Assembly (NCBI GenBank): GCA_030141605.1
Contig: JAQGDQ010002367.1
Location: forward strand, 248,001 to 312,000
Length of the DNA stretch: 64,000 bases
Source of the DNA: Tubiluchus corallicola
Lineage: Eukaryota > Priapulida > Priapulimorpha > Priapulimorphida > Tubiluchidae
Reading direction: 5' to 3'
The notes below the pieces were generated by a model. That model saw nothing but the letters and a program-made list of their open reading frames with translations, did no database searches and had not been told where the DNA came from. Shown piece by piece: positions 22,093 to 32,999 of this stretch. The stretch's first letter is position 1. Each line of letters opens with the position of its first letter. The position numbers and the translations under genes are program-made.

Positions 22093-24675
22093 AGCTGTTG
22101 TGATACTGTTGGATAGTTTGCATACATGTCTGCTTTGTCATGTTGGGACTGCAGCTCAAAAGGAGAAAACATGGGATTTCTAATTTCAATACCTGTTGGC
22201 GGGAAAGTCCCGACTGACTCTCAACCTTTCAGCGTTTCCTTCTTTCTTAACTCATTGGATGCTTACTAACTGTTGCTATACATTATGCGAAATTTAATGA
22301 TTAATTAATTCAAGCTTCCCCTATCATAATTTAGTGCGTTTATTTTTTTAAACTTGAAAATGTCCATAGAGTATTTCGTTCCCATTCAGTTTGACTGATC
22401 ATTACAAATTATACAAAGTTCATTACAAATTCTATTGGTTAAAATTATTTCCAAAGAGAAAGACTGACATTGAGCACCACTAAACTGTCATTTCGTCGTC
22501 ACTGTCGCCTACCAGTTATTTTATCTTTTACAGACAATGTTCACTTTCAAAACGAACTGTGCGACTATTTCATGTCGAAGTGTAAAAAATATTAATAATT
22601 AATTATTCCAAGTAAATTTTTGCTAAAAGTTTTAATATAATGCGTTATTGTTTCAAAACTTTTAAACTCCCGCTATGCGACGATGACTCTGTGCATTAAT
22701 ACTGACACCGCCTTATCCTGAACGTCAAAAGATCTCTTTTATAGCTTATCTCCACTTTTTCTCGGCGAATGTTATAATCTAAATTGTCTTTATGGCTTTC
22801 CAAAATTTGTATTTCTGCTTTTGATGTCACCATTGACGTTGGGTAACAACGCAAACTGATGTTACCTAAAATAGAATATGCTTCGCAGTATCCAATAGAA
22901 GAATCCAAGCATCGACTGAGATCAATGCACGTTCATACTTTCGTAAGTTAGTAATAAATTTAAACTTTTTTTGTCTTAGTGTTTTGACTAAAATGACGAT
23001 CTAGTTTATGAATTTTACAGATGAAACATGGATTACGCTGTAATATGTTAAATATACCACAATAACCAACGAAGATTTTATCATTTTTTATTAAAAAATA
23101 ACAATAACAATGTTTCTATTACACTCTAACAGTAATCAACCAACATGTAACAAAAAGTTTCTCGTTGCGCGTGATGACGCTGCTAGTGTGCAGTTGAAAT
23201 GTTTTAATTTCTTAATGAAAATCTTGAAAAAAATCATTGGTTATTGTGAGATATTTAACAAATTTGTCGTCCTTGCTATATTGAGAATTTGAAAGCTACA
23301 ATGTGTCCTTTCTTAGGTAAATCGTGATGGTTTTTGTTTGTAATATCATTAAAATGTTACGTCATATACGGATTTTGACACTCATCACGCTACAATTTCC
23401 GGTAGGCCACGTCACCTCTATGAGAAAACTAAACAGGATGCGGAGACGAATAGTGTGACTCTTGTTTGAAAATGGTTTTGTTAGTTTACTGTTCCACTTT
23501 TGAAGAGTTTTGCCAGCACCAAGATTTTACGTTGCCTATCCAAAACCAGCGAAGCGACAAGTTCACTGTTTGTAGCAGAAAAGGTGAAAGCCTTGCAGGC
23601 ATGAACAGCCACATAAGACATAATGCTGTTTTCGAAGAAAATGCTTGGCAAAGAGGCATGTAATGCAGCATAAAGATTACTAGTCTATCGCTGTCATCAC
23701 TTTAAATTTGGGAATTATTATGTTTATTGACAGGATTAACTACCCACGATATTATCATCTGATAATAAATAATGTTATAAGAGGAAAGGTGCTGTCGACA
23801 CATGCGACTGTAACGACTAAATCGGAAGGTTGTGGGCCAGTAAGTAACTTACACTATTTTAGATTTACTCGAAGAAAATTCTATTGCAAAATTATTTGGA
23901 ACGCTTGAACTTTAATCGCTGAAGTTTCATGCTATTTTTCTTATATAATCATAATTTTATTCTGGTTTACATTGTAGTGGGTGAACTTATATGGCAGCAT
24001 TATGGTACAGCCAGTATTTTTAGGTTTAAAAGCTGTTGAAAATAAAACTCAAACGGTCGATTATTTTCATTTATAAGATCTGTTTGACCCTATGTAGATC
24101 GGGTAAAGCTGGACCTGTGTTTTTACAATGTTTATTGTTTTTATATTGAATGAAAAATGTTTAGTATTCATTTGCATTCTACACATAATGACAAAATGGT
24201 CAAATAAATTCTGGTTGATTTGTATTGCACGCTGAAATAAAAAGCTTAATTTAATTGCCTTTGTCCTGTATTTTAAAGACAATCGTTCAATGTACGTTCC
24301 TCGTTCATTTGCTTTGGAACTTGTTTGTTAAGTTTATTTGAGGTCTGCGATTGAAAGTCCTTTCAATTCCTGTAGCAATATTTCTTTACGTCACGCTTGT
24401 TTTACTGCGAATTTTTAGATACTGGCGCATGACTGAATTACCTGTTAATGTGATAGTTTTTAATTTCGATCTAAATATATGTTTGTGTGTCATGTGTCCA
24501 CTTACAACTCTACTCTAATGTGTACGGAGCTATAGGCTACAATTCACTTTTGCAACTGTTATAGGTTAAATATCATGATCTTGTAAAGTTGGATGTCGGG
24601 TTAGTATAAGTAAATTGTTGTTTCCCATACGGGTCTGTTTCTCATAAAAAACTGTGCATTTTTTGTGTATTTCAG
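22093..24675. other. Intergenic region between MED15 and the transporter
   Basis: This is divergent-promoter territory between MED15 (minus) and the transporter (plus). It is AT-rich with only short open frames at 22696-22908, 23466-23663 and 24067-24282. None has a recognisable domain or flanking splice logic. Non-coding 5' exons of either gene may lie here, but I cannot place them. Confidence 0.5.
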
Positions 24676-24799
24676 GATTATTTCAAAGATGTTTTAATGA
24701 TTGCTAGAATAACTACTATACGCTGACAAAACGGTAGCAATGACAACAGCTGTGGAGTTTATTAACACAATAGCAATCTTCGCCTCAAGTTAACCAATA
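24676..24799 (+). promoter_or_regulatory. Transporter 5' leader with upstream ORFs
   Basis: A TGTATTTCAG acceptor at 24666-24675 suggests a spliced 5' UTR exon. It holds a three-codon ATG-TTT-TAA and an 18-codon upstream ORF at 24740-24793 (MTTAVEFINTIAIFASS, stop TAA). The second ends six bases before the main ATG at 24800, an arrangement that often lowers initiation at the main start. Confidence 0.5.
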
Positions 24800-27700
24800 A
24801 TGCCACCCCAAGAAATCGAACCTCCGGACGGAGATTACGGGTGGGTTGTTGTTCTTGCTTCAGCCTGCATCCAAGGGCTTATCACTGGGCAAATCAAATC
24901 ATACGGAGTCATAGAAGTTGCTCTTGTTGACGATGAAAAACTCACGTCAGCAAATCTTGCTCAATGGTTAATAGGAGTGACCAGTACGCTGGCTTATGGC
25001 CTAGGTTAGTCTAAAATCCATTATTATAGGATAATGTGCATTATAATATATTTTAATAATCTGCTGCATATTGCTGCACGCCAAGAGCACTTGTTGCACA
25101 AAGTTAAACCATCAAATGAGTCGCAACATCAAGACAAGAAGTTGAGCAATTTTGAAGTAAAGGTTGAATCGTACTGAAAGAATAGCAATACTAAATGAAA
25201 ATGGCTTATGACAAACAAACCACATTGCGCTGTTGGTTAGAGATGATCTGTGGATGGATCCACAGTGTTGAGTTAACAGCAGTGAGAAGGCGACCAAGGG
25301 GGTAGCTTAATTATTCTTCATCCGAATCATCGAATGAAACAAATTGCACTCACAGTCATTGAATTTCTGAAATCAAACTTGACTGAAAGGAAGGAAACCT
25401 GAAAATGGCTTAGTGGGTATTCAGTGTGCAACACACTGGTTATCAGGTTGAGCACTGGGCTAGACTTGGAGGCTTAGCAGTTCCAGTGTAACGTAGAAAG
25501 AGACGATAAACACTCTACTATAATTTTTCTGTTTTCTGTTCATACAATGTATTACTGATTGTTGTTTTAGTAGTTAGGTTAGATAATGCAATATTAGTAA
25601 CTTTTTCATTAAGCACGAAACGTTTTCACCGTTGTTAAATAATATTACAGATTACGTGAGGAATGTTCAGGAAGATTAATATGATATTAATTACGGATAT
25701 TTTGGAGATTTCTCACGGGTATTTTCAAGCTGGTCAATGTACCCACTGGTTTTGCTTGTAGGTGTGATGCATGATTAGCTTATTTCGGTACGTCTTGGCA
25801 CTTGACAGTTAGATTGCTCCGGCCTCGTTTCTATAGGCCAAACCATCCCGGACGATATTGCCCTTTGTGCCGAGGAGCAGTCGACAGCACACAATTATTG
25901 TCAGCATTCATTGCTTAGCAATATAGCATTATGTAACAAATCACAAAATTCGTCATTATGTAACAAATTTTATATCGTTATGTAACTATCATTGTGCAAA
26001 TGTGTTCTAAGCTAACATATGGTTGGTCGTGGTCTGATTATTGGACTGGGAAAGTTTCTTTCTGGTCTGGCCTAGCCGGGTTTGGTCTGACACGGGTTTC
26101 TACCAAATGACTCTCTATAGGTTGGATCTTGTGAGGCGCAGCCTCTCCTACGGAATGTAGGTCCTCACTTTACATGTTTCTCCTTTATTCCCATCCTGAC
26201 AGAGGGAGTCGATGGCTTCGTTCGTCTTGTATAGTCAGTCCAGACCACACTGAGTGAGACCACACCAGGCAGATCTACTACTAGATCCAAACACACATCT
26301 AAAAGGGAAAGCCACTGACCCAATCCAATAAGTTTAGACCATAGCAAACCCCATATGTTAGTCTGCTAATTTATGCATCATTTTTGTTATGTAACTATTG
26401 TTACATAATCAGGTAAAATTTATTACATAATAAAAAATTTTGCCTTTATTACATAATTCAGCATTTTTTGTTACACAATATTGTATTGTTACACAAAGCC
26501 TCTTGATGCACAATGAATCTTCACACTAGTATTACTTGCTCGGTTAGAGTCACACTGCTTGTATTATTCTAGGACCCGTTGCAGCTTTGCTTTCCAACCT
26601 CTTTGGATTTCGAAAGATTGCATTTTTTGGTGGTATACTTGCTGGAGCTGGATTGTGCTTTAGCTACTTTGCTCACCACATTGGTGTGTTATTTGGCACG
26701 TTCGGCGTAGTCTTCGGTAGGTTGAAATTAAGCGATTTAAATTTGTTTGTGTACGCTAAACCTTTAGAATACGAGGATATGTATATATAGATATATATGT
26801 TACTTACATACTGTCTTATTGCGCACAGAGCTTATGTTAGCAGCAACGCTGTATAAAACTTGAACACTTAAACTCTGTGGCGTAGTTTAAGACCGTAAAG
26901 TGCAGCAGCCATTTTGATGTACGTTTGCAGCCATATGTTTGAAATTAACATTGCGTAAAGTTTCAAAAAATTTGAGCATTTTTAGCGCACACTTCACTAA
27001 GTAAGGAAACGCATAAATGACCTTGTCTTGCCAATGAGGTTAATAACATGAGTGGTATTCGGTGAGCGTGTTGTGCACACTGGGAAGGTGGGACAGTAAC
27101 GTTTTATCGGCTGTCACCAGTATTTTAAATTACTAAGATTTTTCCTTTCTAGTTGCTTAAGTATTTTAAACATGTAAGCGTAATGCAAAGTAATATAACT
27201 GTATGGAAATTTTTTTGGGGGGATTTACTTTAAAATTGCCTTTTCTTTCCTTTTGTATAACATTTGTAGCATTTCGCGTGGTGTTTCTGCCTCTTTTCAG
27301 GTTAATATTACTGTGCATGACTCTTTGTTTGACGTGTCTTGTTCGCTTACAATAAACTAATAACTAACATTAAAAATTAGATGTTTTTACGAAAGTCCCG
27401 CCAGTCATTACTGCTTTTACTCCAGGATTCTTACATTATGTTCTTTAAAATAAGTCCATATTAGTGTTTATCGTGATGTTACAAAATAATGCCACTTCTA
27501 CTTAAACGTTTTTTAATCAACAAGTTCTTTTTTATTGTTTAGCTTTGGGTGCTTCTTTATCCATGGTATCTGCTTCCAGCATTATTCCTCAGTATTTTAA
27601 GAAGAGGCTGACATTTGCGTATTCCTTAGTAACAATTGGCAGTGGGATATCAAGCATCGTCATGCCTCTCCTCAGTACTGTGTTGCTGCGAAACTATGGA

Positions 27701-29450
27701 TATACGTGGACATTTCTGATTTATGGCGGCATAACATTTCTCATCTGTGCCTGTTCTTTTTCTTTGAAGAGTTACGAGCCGCCGAATGCTGACGACAGCG
27801 GCAACTCCATCATTTTTCCCAAAAACAAGCTCCAATTATTTGCTGTCATGTTTGACACACCCGAAAACATCCTACAGAAGACAAGAAAAGTGAGTTCCGC
27901 CAGCATTCAAGGGTTTCACACAAGCTTGCTGAAAGATTGCAGATTTATTTTTTATATATTTGCTGTGATGTGTTTTCGTTTAAATTACGGTGTTGTGTTC
28001 AATTTATTACCGCTGCGGATTAGCAGAGAGAATAACTCTGGCTTTGAGTGTAATAATTGCACTGATTACGATTACTATACTGATGATATTGACGATTCGC
28101 AGTCAATGTTCGTGAACGGAAGCACATTGCTGGCTATCATGAGCACAACAGAAGTGATCTTTCGTCTGGTGTGGGGTGCTCTGTGGAGCTGGAAAAAACT
28201 TACTAAACCTTGTTTTCGGCAAGTAGGTTTTGGTATGTATCTAGGTCTAACTGGAATTGTAACAGTGCTATTAGTGACACTGCCAGTGTTCAAGCAATCC
28301 TTAGCTTTGCAGTGCTGGGCAGCAGTTATGGGCTTCCTGCAAAGTGGCAATCAGCCGTTGCTGTACACAGTGGCAAACGATATTGCAGGAAGTCACCGCA
28401 CGGCAACATCGATAGGCCTTCTCCATCTTGCAACTTCCATAATATTTCTCTTAGGCTCAGGGTTAACAGGTAAGCTAATAACTCTGCATTACTCTGCATA
28501 AGTCATCAGAACATGCCAATATCGTTGTCCAATACCAACGCTAAGTCATTACAACTACGTCCATCACTAAATAGACTACCATGGCTTCCTCATTCTGTAA
28601 AGAACAAAAATAGACGATGCCACAGCCATACTGTCACGAATGAACGAAGGATCAAAATGCTTTAAGTCTCAAAAATAATCTTTATTTCCTGACTTGTACT
28701 TATTTACAAATGTGCTCATTTAATTCTTCTCTTCTTTTGTATTTATTTGTTCACCAGATTAATCACTATACTTCGAAACGCTCTGTCCTTTATTTCCTTT
28801 TTCAGTTTTTTATTGTGGGTCTTTTTATTCATTAATTACTGCTAAGGTGTTGTATTCAATTTGTCATTGCAATTCCGTGGCTCAAAGTCAGGGTATCTAT
28901 GTGTTAGATAAGTCATCCGAAATACAATCAAAAATTTTTTGGCTTTTTAGGTTTCTTGATCGATTTCGATGGAACACAAACTGTGTTTTTAGTTGGTGGT
29001 GGCGCTGCAGTACTTGGTGGAATCGTATCGTGTCTCATAGTCCTTCTACCAGAAAAAAAGAAATCGTATCGCAAAGTGGATGGATCTGCCTTGATAGCAT
29101 TCAGTTTAGCGGGAGGTGGCTTCCTTGTTGGACCATTCTTAACTGCTTCTAGGCGCACAACACGCCGTAGTACATCTAGAAGAGAACCACATTCAAACAG
29201 GGAAAGCATCATTGGGTCTGTATTACGCAAAGCAATAAGGACCTTTAGCACACAAGCAAGTCAAGTTATGGTGTCGTCCGAAATCATAGATATTCAAAAT
29301 GCAAAACCAGGTGATATAAAAGGTGTCCACGGCCTGGTGGATGTTCAGGAAGAAGAGAATATGGAACGCACTGAAGATGACATCGTGGATCTAGACTCTG
29401 AAGAGTTGCATGGTGTCTATCCCACTGTTAAGCCTTATGGTGTATACTAG
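24800..29450 (+). CDS. Monocarboxylate transporter-like protein (SLC16/MCT family, MFS)
   Basis: Four coding exons join in frame: 24800-25004, 26573-26716, 27543-28469 and 28951-29450, giving 591 residues. The first membrane helix carries the MCT signature PPDGDYGWVVV. The second family motif, PQYFKKRLTFAYSLVTIGSG (~132-151), sits at the start of helix 5. In helix 8, EVIFR (~320-324) occupies the place of the DxxxR pair that couples proton and substrate in MCT1, with Glu for Asp. Hydrophobic segments fit the 12-helix major facilitator fold, with a short central loop and a cytoplasmic tail (~480-591) ending PTVKPYGVY. The likely role is plasma-membrane transport of lactate-type monocarboxylates or related small acids; the actual substrate cannot be read from sequence. 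AATAAA lies at 29807. The gene is divergent from MED15 and convergent with the next gene. Confidence 0.9.
25395..25490 (+). repeat. tRNA-like degenerate element
   Basis: TGGCTTAGTGGGTA is a good pol III A box. About 38 bases later GGTTGAGCACT loosely resembles a B box. The rest does not fold cleanly as a tRNA. It is probably a decayed tRNA-derived SINE in transporter intron 1. Confidence 0.3.
26012..26361. mobile_element. MITE-like element with about 45-bp inverted ends
   Basis: The left end reads CTAACATATGGTTGGTCGTG, then GTCTGATTATTGGACTGGG. The reverse complement of the right end reads CTAACATATGGGGTTTGCTA, then TGGTCTAAACTTATTGGATTGGG. Length is 350 bp with no coding capacity and raised GC inside. 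It lies in transporter intron 1, about 210 bp before exon 2. The transposase family is not identifiable from the ends. Confidence 0.6.
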
Positions 29451-29806
29451 AAAAACAGTGTACCTTTGAATGCAAAACAATGCCATTTGTGGCATTGTTC
29501 ACCATTTGTTCACAAACAACACCTCATAATATTTGCGTAGCATAATTTTTTATTGGCGTGTGTCTTTCTGTGTCTTTCTCTACATTTTTGTTTTGGCGAA
29601 AATCTGTTTATCACATGTGAGTACCACAAATGTGAGAATTTTCTTTTGCTAGCTGCTCTCATTCTAACAGATGAATGTTAAATGAGCCAATTTTGAAAAA
29701 TGTATGAACTGACAAAAACACATCAACATTTGTGATAATATGTAACTACTCTTCTTTAGTAAACGTGTATAAATAGTGATAAAAATTAATAGTGTTAATT
29801 ATTATT

Positions 29807-29812
29807 AATAAA
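29807..29812 (+). promoter_or_regulatory. Polyadenylation signal of the transporter
   Basis: AATAAA lies 357 nt after the stop at 29450. It is about 300 bp before the convergent gene's stop codon at 30109, so the two 3' UTRs are very close or overlap. Confidence 0.5.
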
Positions 29813-30108
29813 TTCTTTAAGTATCAACAGACTGTTTCTCTGTTAAAATTAAACGAAAAATTCTTCTACAAATCCATCTAAAACAACTTGTGTCCCGTTT
29901 ATAATTCTACTTAATAAACCAATAAAAAGCATCATAATAAATACATAATTATTGAAAATCAGAAATGTAGGAAAAATACCTTTAGTTCTAGTAATAACAA
30001 CTTAAGGCCTTTTATTATTAAATTGCACTTTTTTTCACAGCACACATTAGTTTTGCATTGTATCATTCTTAGATGATAACCTGTTAAATGCATTCTTGTG
30101 AGCGCTAG

Positions 30109-32983
30109 TTACAATGTCGTTGTTTTTGAATGGTACCTAGGAGCAAATGCTGCGCGTCGCATCACAGGTGTGACATCATCAGTGGACGCTGACAGTGGAA
30201 TGTCAATTCTAGTCAACACTGGTCTGGTCGGTGAGGTGATATCTGCTGCTTTGACTGTCACCCGCATTGGGTATATTGGGTGTGACATTAGTTTAGACTT
30301 CTCCAGCTCCTCCTTTTTCATCAAAGGAGATATCAAGTTTTCAAATGGAACCATACCTGTCAATTTATCATTTTTCTCTGCTGATCCCACTGAGTTTGTT
30401 ACTGATATCACTGAGTTCATTTTATCACCTTTTGTCATGAGAGAATTGGCACTAGTAAATGACACTACTGACTGGGTATCGCATCGGATAGTGGCGCTGC
30501 ACACACTTAACCGAGGACTTCCTTTTTGTGACACCTCTTTCATTGCATTTCGCTGTTCTTTATATTGCCTCCAGGCTCTTCGAGCTGAAGAGCTTTTGGT
30601 CCGTATTAAACCCCGTACTTTCACTGGACTATCTGAAATAGTTGAAAACTTACTCTATGAAATTTATTTGGACTACAGGCATAGTCGTCTCAGAAAACAT
30701 TTACAGTTTAATAACGCAAAAAATCATAACTAATAAAATCTAGTAATGCCAATCAAGGTGCTCTGGGTATTCTATGCAAACTGTTTAAAATCATTCCATT
30801 TTACCTCACTCACCAAAAGAGCAGCTAAAGCGCAGGGGTAATATTTTCTGTTATGTTCTTCAAAAGCAATCAATCATATAGATCCCTCTGTGACATTTTA
30901 ACAATTAAAATGTTATACATCGACGTTAGAAACAGAATATGTAACTTGTTGTTACATTTGTTGTAGAGTGTTGAAACAATTCTTCGTATTCGTATAGCAA
31001 CAAACGCAAAGGGCCTATTCTTGTTAAATATGTTATCCGTAGTTTTCTTTATGAAATTTGCAGGCATTTTGCAAAAAATTTTGTTAGAATAAGACTACTA
31101 TTGTTAATTAAAATGTGTTCGATTGCCATATTTTTTAATAACTGATTTAGCCATATTACTGGGCCAACATGTTTTTCCTTTTTACATTTTCTTACACCGG
31201 AGTTTATCGTCATCATTACCACCATCTTTAACGTTACCATCATTATCTTTTTTTCACTCTTGTTATAACAATAAGTAAGTAAGTCAGTTATTTATTTAAT
31301 TAAGTATTGAGTATCTTCGAATCCAAAGTATTGACGCTATACTGTTAATAATTATTAGAATAATAATTAACCAGTGCACAGTACTGTACTTAAATTTTGT
31401 TTCTAAAAACTGATAATTGTTTTTGTTGTCTTTTGTCGTCTCTTTTTCACAAGAAACTTACTGTATTTCTGGAATAATTTGAAGCAGAACTGAACGGTAA
31501 TGAATAAGAGAGCTGCGACAACCATCAAACCAAAGAGACTGGAAAATAAGCGATTGATGCTTTCCCTTTGCGCTTTTGCTGGATCCATAGTTGTGCTTAC
31601 CTGTAACAAACGCCGCAAGTATATTAATCTTTTAAAGCTTTTCGGAGAAATCCGGGGAGGAAAGAAGTTCTGGTGAATAAAGTTATGACATTAAAGGTAG
31701 TTGATGGTCTCCCTGCCACAGGAGATATTTGTTGCAATTTAGCAAAAAAACGTCGGCATTTTTGCGTATCTGAGATCTAATAAAAGCCTGGAAGCCTGTA
31801 ATTAATAATTGATTTTTATATAGATTGCTAAGTCACTTAGGCAACTTTCAAGTGGTTTCCGTGCCATCTAAATATTGATTAAGAAAGGAAATAGCCAGAA
31901 AAGTGAATAAACAAAATAAAACCACTTAATAAATCTCATTGTTTTCTTATTGAATATGAGTATTTATATGTTTTAGGAATTTTTCAGGAGCTCTTATTTG
32001 CTTCATTGGCGTCCGTAAACATGAATGGAAAAACAATATTGTCTAATAAGTCTACGTCTATAAGATTTTCAATTACTTTAAATTGAAACTGTACATGAAT
32101 TTGGTTGGATATCATGATTTAATTGCAGCTACGATTCTAGAAAATGCTGTTTCTTTGGTACCATCCAATTTGTAATCTAACAGAAAAACATTATTTTGTA
32201 CCTGATACAATAATTTAATTTTCAAACTAGTACTTTGCAGAATAGTAATGCACACCAATTGCTAATATGTCTGTGTACAATTTATGCATTATTATTACCT
32301 TAATTGCACAACGCTCATTAACGCTCATTAGCGGAATCATGTACTTCTCGGTACCAGGGTGTTTTCAAAACTATGTAAACACTTATCCGCGCATTCAGCT
32401 GTACTTATACAGCATCAACAATATTTATGAGATGTTGAACTCATGTAACTGTCCTGAACAGTTAAATAGTTAATACCAATCGGACGCTATCGACAATCTA
32501 GTCAATAATCTTGCCTTTTAATAATGATGACAGAAGCTTCAATGTGCATAATGAAGTTTTTAACCTTATTAGTGTGGATGCGTAATGGACCTATAACGTA
32601 GAACAGGATTGATATTCCTAGATAGTACATTTATCAGTGCCGTTAATACGCAAAAGTAAACATGAAATTCGTTTATTAATAGAAAATTCGACAGAAATTA
32701 CAACTTGACTAAATATTATTTAATTTTTACGACAATTTATTCAGAATTTTTGATCTTGGTCTCCATGAGTAGGTTTCATTGTACTTACTTGCAAATGAAT
32801 TAGGTGAGTGCTGGTAACAGGATATGGACCTTGCGTAATATTGTCAGTTCGTAAGATATCTAGGTTGTTTTGGCTGAGCACGGGCAACCAAGTGGCTCGT
32901 TTCTCTAATTTCCGCTTCATTCTTTTGTAACTGAAAATTACTGCTTTTTGAGAAATGAAAACTTTTTTGCTAGAAGACTGCAT
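30109..32983 (-). CDS. Predicted single-pass membrane protein, unknown family
   Basis: Three exons on the minus strand join in frame: 32789-32983, 31462-31600 and 30109-30632, with consensus GTAAGT donors and CAG acceptors, giving 285 residues. An in-frame stop precedes the first ATG. Residues ~83-105 (LFSSLFGLMVVAALLFITVQ onward) are one hydrophobic helix. It is followed at once by basic residues and a long Ser/Thr/Lys-rich tail (VKVRGLIRTKSSSARRAWRQ, MKKEELEKSKLM), so the C-terminal 180 residues are probably cytoplasmic by the positive-inside rule. The N-terminal 65 residues are basic, with one NIT sequon and no signal peptide. Translation might instead start at Met70 (MDPAKAQRES) in the second exon. 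I recognise no domain. Phase agreement over both introns is the main support; expression is not shown. Confidence 0.55.
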
Positions 32984-32999
32984 ATTCTTGCTTATTTGA

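Noticed and set aside
22696-22908. Minus-strand 70-codon open frame
   Set aside because: Length is within chance for this AT-rich DNA, with no recognisable motif and no gene context.
23466-23663. Possible small gene upstream of the transporter
   Set aside because: It has no domain, no paired splice sites, and an equally long frame on the opposite strand.
30098-30733. Long plus-strand open frame (211 codons)
   Set aside because: It is antisense to the terminal exon of the membrane-protein gene. The minus strand has matching splice phases and more protein-like composition; the plus strand has neither.
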